In this document: piece after piece, positions 1-10,474 of the stretch
Layout: every line of letters begins with the position of its first letter
Numbering within the stretch: position 1 is the first letter of the stretch
Notes under the pieces: generated by a model
Database searches by the model: none
What the model was told of the DNA's origin: nothing
The model's input: only the letters and a program-made list of their open reading frames with translations
Position numbers and translations under genes: made by a program
Assembly: GCA_021442155.1 (NCBI GenBank)
Contig: CM038221.1
Location: forward strand, 146,187,601-146,251,600
Source of the DNA: Cymbidium sinense
Lineage: Eukaryota > Streptophyta > Magnoliopsida > Asparagales > Orchidaceae
DNA: 64,000 nt
Reading direction: 5' to 3'

Positions 1-62
1 TACAAGAGTCCTAGATCTATGATGGGGAAGTTGAAAGCTCATTCCAAAAGTGAGTCGACAAT
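1..62 (-). mobile_element. 5' edge of a minus-strand LTR-A copy, cut by the window edge
   Basis: Read on the minus strand from 62 leftwards, this matches the start of the other LTR-A copies: TATTG, then a CTCA..TTTT..GAATGAG block, then TTCAACTTCCCCATC, corresponding to the first ~60 bases at 32429. The rest of this LTR lies left of the window. It abuts E1 coding remnants at 63, so it probably inserted into E1. The target duplication cannot be checked because only one side is present. Confidence 0.7.
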
Positions 63-835
63 ATCTACTAGAATGGTCTTCTAGTTCTGTAAGGGTAATC
101 TTTGGCGATACATGCGATCTTCTTAAGATAGAGGAAGGTTGGGATATCTCCTCCAAGAAAATCATTTCTAAGATAAAATAATTACCCTTATAAGTGCTTG
201 AAGCAACTCAAATCACCAAATCTAAGGAAGGTTTTCAAGTTGCTTAGGACAACTTGAAAGAGGTAATGACGGCCAATCCACCTTAATTTCGGGATAGTTC
301 TGCAATAGCAGTCCGACTCAATCCACCGTTGTAGCTACTACTTCTTCTTCCACTAGCTCCTCTTCTACCAGCATGAGCGTTGTATCAGCGGACAAGGTCA
401 TTAAATTCTTTATCCGGCTTACTTTGTTAGATTTCTATCATGTACCTCCACCTAAGAAGAAATCAATGAAGAAAGCTTTCACTTACATCTTGTCCACTTC
501 TGATACTCCTTATTTTATTCCCTTAGATCTAATTAACAATAATAACTCTAGTTTTGATCATTCATCTTCTGATTTAGAAATGGATTTTCCATTCCTGAAT
601 CATTTGGGTTCGCCCAATAAGATTGATTTGGATTCATCTGACTCTAATGATCCCATAGGAGAAACTATAAGTAAACCTGATGAGCAGATAGAACTTTCCG
701 CTAAACCATATTATGAAGTTATTGAAGTTAATCTCCGCAGTGGCAAAGTTTTACCTCCTAGGGTAGCATCTCAGCATAAGGGTAAACAAGTCATTAGTTC
801 TAGTGATCAAGAAGCCCCTCCATAGGATGCTTCAT
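63..835 (+). pseudogene. E1 gag C-terminal remnant and gag-protease linker
   Basis: The DNA at 130-370 matches the E3 gag-pro linker (minus strand, about 61170-61420), including AAGGTTGGGATAT and the CAACTTGAA block. From 373 an open stretch of 150 codons continues to 825. It contains an acidic, serine-rich segment and then the motif EVNLRSGKVLPP, a sequence typically found just before the protease in Tat/Athila-like polyproteins. The frame closes at a stop at 823-825, and the homology continues in the next block. No zinc knuckle is left in this copy. Identification as a gag-pro linker rests on the E1/E3 match and the VNLRSGK motif, not on a complete domain. Confidence 0.7.
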
Positions 836-839
836 CTAT

Positions 840-1615
840 GTATATGCTTGTGGAGGACCAGCCCAGAGTTGACTATAATGTCCTTGCTCACCTAAGAAAG
901 TTGTCAGCCAAACTAAGCATATATGATGCCCTTATTTTATCCAAAGAGATGAGGGAATCGTTGAGCAAAGCCCTTCTTGATCCCAAAATATGCTTAGGTT
1001 AATTGAGCACTATTGGAGAGGAGGAATATTATTCAAGAGAAGCTCATGGAGTTACATTCACTGATGAAGACCTTTTTTTTGTAGAAAACAGAGCATAACC
1101 ATCCCCTCTACATCATAGTGGACATGGGCAGATTCAGACTCTCCAGGGTGTTAGTTGATCCAAGTGCATCAGTGAACATTATAAGTCTAGAGACCCTTGC
1201 CTACTTAATTGACATCTCTGAACTCTGAGGAGATCGGATGGTGTTGAGAGGATTTAATGAACAAGTCAAGAGGGCTTTAGGCTCTATAGTGTTGCCATTT
1301 GAGATAGATGACTGGAAGACAGAAGCTAAGTTCTATATAATCGATTCAGATACATCTTTCACTGCTTTGCTCGATAGGCCTTGGATACATAGAAACAACA
1401 TGATTCCATTCTCTTTACATCAATACATCAAATTCCAAAGAGGTGGAATCGAGTATTATGCCAAAAGAGACTTGAAGCCATTTTTAGTTAGAGAGGTTGA
1501 GATATATGAGGATGCATCCTACTATCTTCCTCCAAATCAAAAAGTCTTTTCTTGCAAACTTGGTAAAAGTTCAAAAATAAAAGAAAAAGAAACAAAAGAA
1601 AAAGAAGAAAAATAA
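840..1615 (+). pseudogene. E1 aspartic protease region (broken)
   Basis: The retropepsin-like protease of the polyprotein would cut gag-pol. Before it comes the conserved flank VDYNVLAHLRKLSAKLSIYD (about 868-927), shared with E2 and E3. The active-site strand reads LVDPSASVNI (around 1150-1185). The family usually has a D-[PNST]-G-[AS] type motif, and here the glycine is replaced by serine. A stop interrupts before 1238. The second half (1238-1615) is open for 125 codons and carries the family block LRGFNEQ..RALGSI..P, then AKFYIIDSDTSF, LLDRPWIH and SLHQYIKF. The end turns into a K/E-rich tail. Confidence 0.85.
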
Positions 1616-2639
1616 AAAGGAAAATAAAAAGAGAATAAAAAAGGAAAAGAAAAAAAAAATACAAGTGAGTGAGAATCACACACCGAGGAAGAAGTAGAGC
1701 CAGATATTGGATTCCACCCACATTTTGTTCCTCCATACAAACACATGGGTAGGATGACTCACCCCACCGTGTGGTAGAGGCGGATCTAGAGGGCGTTCAG
1801 AGGTGGAAGACCTCCTCCCATTGGCCACCCAATAGAGCTATGTTGACTCACAGATACCCCACTATCCACAGACTTAGAGTCCAACCCGGAGGATGAGTCT
1901 CATGTGGTTAGCATGCCGACCAACCCCTTTCAGTGGGTCCCTTTGTAAGTGACATTCAAGCTAGACAATGATGAAGACCAGGCCTCCAAACAAAGCATGA
2001 ATGTATCTGAACCACTATTATGTAGACAGTCGGACAGGTTGGGAACTTTAGCTCTAACCTCACTTTCTTCCCAAAGTTGAAGGTTTAGTAGTTAAGAGGC
2101 CCTAAGTCATCCATGAGATGTCAAGCCAAAGAGATTTTGTTGGGAGCATCATCCTCAAGTCAAAAGCTGATGTAGAACTTGAGGATGATTCATATAAATA
2201 TTTAATACAATTGCCTTTTGATTGGTATTTACCTTGTGTTCTTAACTTAGCAAAGAAGGGATTAATCCCACATACTTGGTCTAAACATAGGTCGAATTAC
2301 TTTGAAAGGTTATGGGATAACCAAAACAAAATCTTCAATCAAGACCAAGATTAGGATTCAAGTGGGTGTGATGACAACCATTGCTTAGTCATCACCACTC
2401 ATTTGAGGTCTGATAGGTTCTTCTCAAATCATGCTAACTCTTATGAGGAGGTATGTTTAGAAACTTTAGATGACCCAAATGAGCTTGAAGTCAGAGATGC
2501 ACCGCCAGAGTTTGAAGAAGAGATCAGATCAACCATCGATGAGCTCAAAGAAATCAACTTGGGAATCAACAATAATCCACATCGACATACACAGTTCTTA
2601 TTGAATGAAGAAGAAACCTGACTTAGTTAGCTATTAGGC
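1616..2639 (+). pseudogene. E1 protease-RT linker
   Basis: After an A/G-rich tract (about 1565-1655) encoding K/E repeats, about 1 kb of degraded sequence leads to two open stretches. The first, 2118-2354, holds LEDDSYKYLIQLPFDWYLP and a WSKHR..YFERLWD segment. The same block occurs in E3 (59875-59693, minus) and, more divergently, in E2 (about 29790-29940), so it is a conserved piece of this polyprotein. The second, 2403-2621, has an acidic DAPPEFEEEIRSTIDELKEI segment directly before RT. No enzymatic function is known to me for either. Confidence 0.65.
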
Positions 2640-3250
2640 GAGTTTAAGGGCTACTTCACATGGAGTTATGAAGAAATGCTTATTTATCTCACATAGTAGT
2701 CCACAAACTAGTAATAGAACTAATGCTAACATCAAGCAAGCTCCTAGACATGCGATTAGACATTGAATAGCGGTCACTTGAAATCAAGAAATTGATCAAT
2801 CTTGCTTTATCGGGAAGAAAAATATCCTACGGTTGGCTAGTGTCATCTAGTTAAGAAAAGAATGGCTAAATTCACATATGTCAATTTTAGGGATCTAAAT
2901 AAGGCATGTCCTAAGGATGAATTTTCACTTCTATACGAATTAATGGTGGACATTGCCTCATCTCATGCATTATTCATGGATGGCTCTACAACAAATCAAG
3001 ATAGCCCCGAGGATGAAAGAAACTTTTGAACCCCTCAAATCTATTATTATAAGGTCATGAATTTTGGCCTTAAAAATGTCGGTGCTACATACTAGCATGC
3101 CATGACTCAGATCTTCAATGAACTCATTCATCATCAAGTTGAGTGCTATGTTGATGATCTAGTAGTCAAAAGCAAGGAAAAGGAAGATCATCTCTTTCAA
3201 CTTGAGAGTAGTTTTGAATGGTTAAGATAATTTAACCTCAAAATGAATCC
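2640..3250 (+). pseudogene. E1 reverse transcriptase remnant
   Basis: RT would copy the element RNA into DNA. Visible landmarks are WSYEEM near the start, FRDLNKACPKDEF (about 2888-2928), PFGLKN-like text around 3060-3080 and the catalytic motif CYVDDLVVKSKEK (about 3146-3186). Several stops and frameshifts separate them, and the fingers part before 2880 is badly decayed. The YVDD box itself is intact in reading, but the domain as a whole cannot be translated. Confidence 0.85.
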
Positions 3251-3900
3251 CCAAGTGTGCATTTGGAGTAGCTTTGAAAACCTTGGTTTGTTGTCGACAC
3301 AGGAATAGATCTAGAGAAAAAATCAAGGCTATCTTAGAAATGCCACCTCTAAAGTCTAAACTCAGATCATTCCAAGGGTTGGTGTATCTAAGATGCTTCA
3401 TTTCCAACTATCGAAGATGCCAACCATTCTCGCACTTGTCAAAAGGATGCCAAGTTCAAGTGGGATGACAAGTGTCGGCATGCCTTTGAAGACATCAAGC
3501 ACTTGGATCGCCGGTTCTAGCCCCTATCCGGGCAAGCCATTAATACTCTACACCGCATTAGATGACTCCTTGGCACTTTGTTGGCTCAAATTAATGATGA
3601 AGGAAAAAATGCTCTCTACTCGGTCATCATCTACTTCTTCTTGAGCAAACTACCCACCTATTGAAAGTATTACTTTAATCTTTTCATCCCAAAAGCTACA
3701 ACACTACATGCTTTCTCATAAGGTGAATCTGATCTCCAGGATCAATCCACTATAATATCTCATGACACGGCCGACGCTATCCGGACGGATGGCACATTGG
3801 TCCATGATTTTATCGCAGTTTGATATCACATTCATACCCCTTTGTGCGATGAAAGGATAAGCACTAGCAGATTTCTTAGCAGCACACCCACTTCTTGCTA
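3251..3900 (+). pseudogene. E1 first RNase H domain remnant
   Basis: This stretch follows the RT thumb (LKMNP near 3239) and aligns in order with the Ty3/gypsy RNase H of the family. Recognisable text includes PLILYTALDDSLA (about 3535-3575), in which the expected catalytic aspartate region is visible, and LSHKVNLISR (about 3712-3741). The rest is shifted between frames. It matches E3 minus-strand text at 58850-58100. It is non-functional as it stands. Confidence 0.6.
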
Positions 3901-3960
3901 ATTCCTCGCTTAGTGATGACCTCCCCGATGAACAAATCATGAACGTAGGAGACACTAGCA

Positions 3961-4570
3961 TTCACCACTGGGAGATGTATTTTGATGGTGCGACTTCCTT
4001 TTAGAAAGGAGAAGAACCACGATCTACTCTTCCAAAAAAGGAAGGGGTAGGAATAGTTCTCCTAACTCCGAACCATGATGTGATGAGATTCTCATATCAT
4101 CTATGCAATCCATGCACCAATAATGAAGCTGAATATGAGGCTCGATTGCGGTCTAGAGTTAGTCATCTATGTGAGCATCAACATCTTCAGGGATTCTCAA
4201 CTCGTTATCAACCAAATTGCTTGGTCCTACAAGGTTCTAAAGCCTAAGCTCCATCATTATCATAAGTACACCATGGAATTATTGGACAAATCCAGGTTAC
4301 ATCGATTCCTCGAGAGAAATTGAGATGCATTAGCCAAGCTTGCCAAAGAGTTGGCATGTTCTGAAGATAAGTCCATTCCAATAAGGGTCCAAAATAGACA
4401 AGTCTTATCCCTTATTGACGCTGAACTCATCGAGAGACTCTTTGTTGAAGGGGAGGTTGTCATTGCCAAAGAGGATGAAGAGTCAGATTGGAGGAAACCA
4501 TTCATGAATTATCTAAATATAGGCAAACTACCTCAAGAGAAGTCATTAGCGCATCAGGTAAAGTAGAGAG
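3961..4570 (+). pseudogene. E1 archaeal-type RNase H (aRNH) and connection region
   Basis: Tat-lineage elements carry a second RNase H after the first one. Here YFDGA (about 3977) and CTNNEAEYEA (about 4111-4143) are clear, which are two of the acidic catalytic sites of this fold. A DSQLVINQ block follows in another frame (about 4194-4218). A connection segment with VQNRQVLSLIDAEL (about 4387-4428) and a W-R-KPFMNYL block (about 4490-4517) leads to integrase. The frame changes at least twice. Confidence 0.8.
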
Positions 4571-4589
4571 CCCTTTCCTACGCTCTCGT

Positions 4590-5649
4590 GGATGGCACCT
4601 TGTAACGACAGTTTTTCGATCATATGTGATTACGTTATCTAGACAAACACAAAGTCTGTAGGATCGTGATCGAGGTACACTCAAGATTATATGGAGCGCA
4701 TCAATCCTCAAGATGAAGATATCGAGACTAGGATACTACTGATGATCATGCATGAGCGTAGATAGGAGATGCCAATGTTGGTGCGGTGTGGTCTCATCAA
4801 CCACCCAACATTCTCCTACATTGGCCTCATGGCCATTTGAGTGTTAGGTACCGACATAGTGGGTTATTGATCATCCTTCTTCCAAGGGTCACGGTTCATT
4901 CTAGCCGAACTTTTCCAAGTGGTGAGGCAATCCCACTTAGAGGTCACACTCAACATGTGCTCAATTTTTAGGAACCATATCATATATAGGTTGGGGTGCC
5001 TCGATTATATCGATAATGATATGCATTCAAGAGCACTAAAATCAAATAGCTTTGCTAGAGATAGTATAGATTGGAGATATTCCACCCATTACCCAAGGGC
5101 AATATCTTAGAAATTCAATAAGACTCTCATCCAAATATTAAAGAAGACACTTGATGATAACAAGAGACAGTGGCATGAGCAGTTAGTTGAAGCCTTGTGG
5201 GCTTACCGCACCATATACAAAATGCTAACTCAATCTACTCATTTCTTCTTAGTCTATGGGTCGAAGCCATTCACCCAGAAGTCAACTCCCATCATTAAGG
5301 ATAGGCGTGGGTAGCAAGATTCATAGAAACAGTTGCGGTTAGAAGCAAAGGTATAGAGGAGAGATGCCTTTGGGCATGCCAGAACCTAGAGTTGTACAAA
5401 GCCATAATGATTCAAGCTCATAACAAGTTGGTCTGTCTTAGAGCTTTTCAAGTAGGAGAGCTTATTTTAGTTCTAAGGAGACCAATTGTTGTCCGTCGAA
5501 AGATGAGAGGCAAGTTTAAACCCACTTGGGAAGGTTCTTTTGCCATAGAGAAGGCCTACCAAGGAGGATATTATCAGCTTATAAATTGTAAGGGAGAGCC
5601 CCCAATGCTTCCAATCAATGGGCTCTACCTAAAAAAATATTATCCATAA
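4590..5649 (+). pseudogene. E1 integrase remnant with C-terminal tail
   Basis: Integrase would insert the DNA copy. The zinc-binding part is visible as EVHSR.YGAHQSS (about 4671-4709), with a cysteine replaced by tyrosine. HQPPNIL (4797-4817) marks the linker to the catalytic core. The core is unreadable as one frame: fragments around 5060-5110 and 5120-5210 match the family (DWRYST, NKTLIQILKKTL) and the catalytic glutamate region is lost. The last 85 codons (5392-5649) are open and give the usual C-terminal region, LVCLRAFQVGELILVLRRP, KFKPTWEGSF and GLYLKKYYP, ending in the natural stop at 5647-5649. Confidence 0.8.
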
Positions 5650-6135
5650 AATATTATTTGAAAACAATCATCAATAAACTTCTTTTCATATCAAATTCCA
5701 TCTCTTATGTGTTAGAAATATCTTTCGCTTGCGAATCCACCACGATGTATTTAGGGTAGGTATAAGAGAACCCGAGCGGCATCCTATCCCTACACAAACA
5801 CAAACAAAACTACACACGATTCTTCAGTGCTACTAGGTTAGGTGTAAGAAAACCCAAGAGGCATCCTATTTCGACTAGTACAACTAAGTTAGGTGTAAGA
5901 GAACCAAAGCAGCATATTTTCTTGGTGGAGTCACAATTTCCCCTGTGGTATCATTTTATCCATTCATCTATGTGATTAGGATAGGTGTAAGAGAACCTAA
6001 GTGGGTTCCTATTCCTTCTTCAACAACAAAAACACATATCTTTTATCTCAAGCTATTTTGATGTGGGAGCAAGCCCCTGTGGCACCATTATTTGCTCCAA
6101 GTCGGGTTGATATCTTTACCTTGTTAGTGTGTCAC
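5650..6135 (+). repeat. E1 3' UTR with four short repeat copies
   Basis: This noncoding stretch lies between the integrase stop and the 3' LTR. A block of the form TTAGG-TAGGTGTAAGAGAACC-(A/T)AG-GGCATCCTAT recurs at about 5751, 5835, 5885 and 5975. The end reads CTTGTTAGTGTGTCAC directly before TGTTGACC. E3 has similar text before its 3' LTR start. No clear G-rich polypurine tract is left. Confidence 0.65.
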
Positions 6136-7763
6136 TGTTGACCTCATTTTTAGAATGCGCTCTCAACCTCTCCATCTTAGACATAGGACTCCTCTTAGAT
6201 ACTAAGAGTTTCTTAGTCTTAAGGCACTAAGAGTTCCTTAGTCTTAAGCCACTTCTAGTGATTAGGTGAACACTCAACCTAACCCTAAAGACTTAGAAGA
6301 GTTAGCCATAGAAATAGGTCATGCCTTAGGGGTGTTTGAAAAATTTGCCTACCCTATAGCTTGAACCAAATCCTCACTTCTTTCCATCAAGTCAAATTTC
6401 AAAATTCAAACCACTTCAAACTCAAATCAATTCCAACCTAATTGATTTTCACAAATTCAAATGAACTCCAAATTCAAATCCAAATCAAATTCAAACTCAA
6501 ATCAACTTCAACTCCAAATCTCAAATTAATTTCAACTTAATTCAAATCATGAATCAATTCCAAATGATTAACATTCATGATCAAGTCCAAATCTAAAATC
6601 TTTCTTAAGTCACTTTGATTTCATCTTACTTGGCTTAAATCAAATTCAAATCACTTCAAACTCAAAAAAATTCTCATAATCCATTTTATATTGATTTATA
6701 TTCACAAATATAAATGAAATATAAATTTAAATATCCAAAATAAATTCAATACTCAAATCCAAATCTAATCAAAATCTAACCTATACCCTTTCAATTCAAA
6801 TTCTTGAACTTGATCAAATCAACCTCAAGTCAATCCAAACCCTTGGATTTTCTTCATGATTCAATCAATTCTTCAATCATGAAACCAAAACTAAATTCAA
6901 AACTCAAACCCAAATCAAAACCTATGTTCATTCTTTGAACTTGAAATTGTTAAATGAATCAAAACCCATTTGACTCCAAACCATTTGCAAATGGATTTAT
7001 ATTTCAATCAAAAGTCCATATGTGAGTTCAATAAAACTTGAATCAAGCCTTGATCAAGTCAATTGACCCACTTAGAATCACTTGACCCAAGTGACCTAAA
7101 GCACCTTTTTGAGCCAAATTCTAATCCTACACAATTTGGATTGAACTAAGCTCATCTAAGCCTCACATTATGAGCAACAATCATTATAAGATAATCACTC
7201 AAATTAGTCAAACCAAGTCAAACTGCCTTTAACCAAGTCAACATTTGACCCAAATAAAATCTAAACTAGCCAAAATCCACCATAGGCACATTGTTTGAAA
7301 CCATTGATCAAAACTAATTCACGATCAATGTTGGACTTGACCAAGTCATCATTTGAGCTAACCTATCAATTGACCCATGTTGACCCAACTTGACCTAAAA
7401 AGTCAAAATGTGTCAAATCTTGATCTCAGCCAAATTGATTGAAACCAATAGGTCAAGTTCATTCTAAATCACTTGTTGCACTTGACCAAAGATTCAATTG
7501 GACAACTAGACTCAACCTAGCCCAATTAACCATGAACTTAACTTGACCTAAAAGGTCAAATCAAGCTAAAATCAAATCAAACCAAAATTGATTGAAACCA
7601 AAGCTTGCAAAATATTTCAAATGACCAACCAAACCTAAACAAACCCATGACCTAACCCAATTGGGTCAAATGAGTCAATTGGTAAACTAGACTCATTTGA
7701 CTTAAGTGAATTCAAATGAACCAAAACCAAATACAAATCAAATTGAACCAAAGTAATGATACA
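6136..7763 (+). mobile_element. Start of E1 3' LTR (LTR-A, first ~1.6 kb)
   Basis: It begins TGTTGACCTCATTTTTAGAA, the LTR-A start in its undecayed TG form, and follows the E1 3' UTR. The piece runs colinearly with 7764-9500 (shared blocks at 6300/7890, 7060/8800 and 7500/9240) and then is interrupted by that second copy. The continuation of this LTR is not found in the window. The first ~1 kb is AAATTCAAA-rich and the last ~700 bases are TTGAC/GTCAA-rich. Confidence 0.8.
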
Positions 7764-10474
7764 TGTTGATCTCATTTTTAGGATGAGCTCTCAACCCCTC
7801 CATCTTAGACATAGGACTTATTTTAGACACTCAGAGTTTCCTTAGTCTTAAGACACTTCTAGAGATTAGGTGAACACTCAACCTAACCCTAGAGACTTAG
7901 AAGAGCTAGCCATAGGAATAGGTCATGCCATATGGGTGTTAGAAAAATTTGCCTATCCTATGGCTTGAACCAATCCTCACTTCCTCCTTTCAAGTCAAAG
8001 TCCAAATCAATTTAAATAAAAATCCCAAATCAATTCCAACTTGATTGATTTACTCAAATCTTAAATCAATTCCAATGGATTTTCTCAAATCATGAATTAA
8101 TTCCAAATGATTGAAAACCCATGATTGAATTCCAAATTCTAAAACCTTTCCTAAGTTACTTTGATTCCATCTTATGGACTTAGCCTAAATCAAATCCAAA
8201 TCAATTCAAATTCAAGAGATTTTCTCATAACCCATCTATATTCTCATTTATGTTCACAAATATGAATGAAATATAAATTCAAATATCCAAAAATAAATTT
8301 AAAACTCAAATCCAAATTCAACCAAAAGTCAACTTAAGCCTTTCAAGTCAAATTCTTGAACTTAGCTCAAATCAAATCTAAATCAATTCAAATTCAATAA
8401 ATTTTCTCATAACTCATTTATACTCATAAATATAATTGAAATATAAATTCAAATATTCAAACCCAAATTCAACCAAAATTTAACCTATGCCTTTAAAGTC
8501 AAATTCTTGAACTTAGCCAAATCAAACTTAAATCAAGCCAACCCCTTGATTTTTTTCTTCATGAATCAATTAATCCTTCAATCATGAAACCAAATATAAA
8601 CATAAACTTCAATTATCAAACCAAAACTAAATCCAAAAAAATCAAACCCAAGTCAAACTCATGTTTACCATTTGAACTTGAAATTGTCAAATGAATCAAA
8701 ATCCATTTGACTCCAAATCACTTGTAAATGAATTTATATTTCAATCATAAGTCCATATGTGAGTTCAGTAAAACTTGATTCAAGCCTTGATCAAGTCAAT
8801 TGACCCACTTAGGTTCACTTGACCCAAAGTGACTAAAGTATCCCTTTTTTCAAATTCTAATCCTACCCAAATTGGATTGAAGTAAGCCTACCTAAGCCTC
8901 ATATTATGAGCAACAATAATCATGAGATGATCAATCATTCAAATAGGGTCAAACCAAGTCAAACTTAAGGGTTGACCAAGTCAACACTTACCCAAAATGA
9001 AACTTAAACTAGCCAAAATCCACCATAGGATAAAATGATTGAAACCATTGATCAATGTTTGAACTTGATCAAGTCATCATTTGAGCCTAACCTAGCCCAA
9101 TTGGCCACTTGGCCCAAGTTAACCCAACTTGACTTAAAAAGTTAAAATGTGTCAAAACTTGATCTAAGCTAAATTGATTGAAATAAATGGGTCAAGTTCA
9201 TTCTAAATCACTTGTTGAACATGACCAAAGCCTCAATTGGCCAACTAGATCCAACATAGCCCAATTGACCTTGAACCCAACTTGACCTTAAAGGTCAAAT
9301 TGAGCTAAAATCAAATCAAACCAAAATTGATTGAAATCGAAGCTCACAACATATTTCAAATGACCAATGAAACCTAAACTAACCCATGACCTAGCCCAAT
9401 TAGGTCAAAATGATCAAATTGGTCAGCTTGACCCATTTGACCTAAATGAAATCACATGAACCAAAATCAAATATAAATCAAATTGAACTAAGCCAATGAT
9501 GCCAACACATTTAAATAGTCATATGAACTTGACCCAACCATTGTTTGACCCAATTTGACCAATTGGTCAACTTAGTTGACCATTTCTGATGTACTTCGTT
9601 CAGTTACACGTATTGCTCATAAATTAACTTCAAATTCTTTAAAAATTGGAGCAACCCAATTTCAAACTATTCTAAATCTGCCCAAAATGAAATCAAAGCC
9701 AAATGACTATTTTATTCCTAGGTATAGGGGTAACCTATGGCCAATCCCACTTGGAATTTGGTCATATCCTTTTCATGGCCACTTGGCACCCTCTTAATGG
9801 ACCAAGTGGACACTAGTGGTATGGTGCACATGACCCAATGGGTTTGGTCTAAACCCAACCTAAGGCCAAAGGACCACCCACTCAAAATGAGCACATGGGA
9901 ATCACTCCTCCACCTCATTTAGCACATGGAAACTTCTCCACTACCTCCCTCTGGCCAAACTGAACCACATGACATCCAAAATGGCCTAACCAACTCAACC
10001 CATAGGATCAATTTGATCAAAATGGCAAAGCCATGCTCGACTGTCCGATCCTTCTAGGGGGAGATATACTCCCCCTAATTTCATTTCATTTGCACTCAGT
10101 CATTCTCGATTGAAGCATAAGAACACAGAGGAAGCAATTGTAAGCTCCCCCATGATCTCCTAAGCTACTTTTATTTCTCCATTTTCGGTTTTCCTTAAGC
10201 CAAAAATAAGGGAGCTCAATGCATTTTCAATCTCATTCAATTCTCCACTAGAGCTCAATTCCGCCTTCAAGCACCTTGAGGGGACCCAATCGAGCTCACA
10301 CAAGTCTTCATCCAAGCTTCCAAGGCACGTGGAGGGAGAGTTTGATCAAGGCATAAACAATTGAAGCCAACTTTGTCAATAGAAAGATCCACTCAACCTC
10401 CTCTCAAATCTTTATGAGCTTGTCTCCATTAGATGAAGCTACCTCGACTGGAGCACCGGTGATAGTCTCTAAGC
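7764..10474 (+). mobile_element. Second plus-strand LTR-A piece (3'-truncated)
   Basis: It starts TGTTGATCTCATTTTTAGGA at 7764 and covers the first ~2.7 kb of LTR-A, including the TTGAC-rich zone (about 8790-9580) and the GGGGGAG..CTCCCCC inverted repeat (10057-10075). Around 10475 the sequence switches to LTR-A in the opposite orientation, starting from a point about 6.1 kb into the LTR. It is probably an insertion into the E1 LTR. The candidate 5' target site is ATACA at 7759-7763, but no matching 3' copy was seen. Confidence 0.75.

Larger units (their letters stand above)
63..7763 (+). mobile_element. E1: decayed Tat/Ogre-type Ty3/gypsy retrotransposon (5'-truncated)
   Basis: E1 comprises gag C-terminal part, protease, reverse transcriptase, RNase H, archaeal-type RNase H, integrase, short 3' UTR and the first ~1.6 kb of the 3' LTR, in the order typical of Tat-lineage Ty3/gypsy elements. 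It belongs to the same family as E3. The two share gag-pro linker text, protease flank, the protease-RT linker and a 3' UTR block (GAATCCACCA near 5733 and again in E3 near 56214). Multiple stops and frameshifts break every domain. The 5' side is cut by another LTR at 1-62, and the 3' LTR is cut by a further LTR-A piece starting at 7764. Confidence 0.85.

Noticed and set aside
1488..1746. Minus-strand frames rich in F, L and S as a membrane protein
   Set aside because: They are the antisense of an A/G-rich tract coding the K/E tail of the protease region.
7764..10474. Second plus-strand LTR at 7764 as the 3' LTR of E1 with 6136-7763 as UTR
   Set aside because: 6136-7763 aligns with the first ~1.6 kb of LTR-A itself, so it is an LTR interrupted by another copy.
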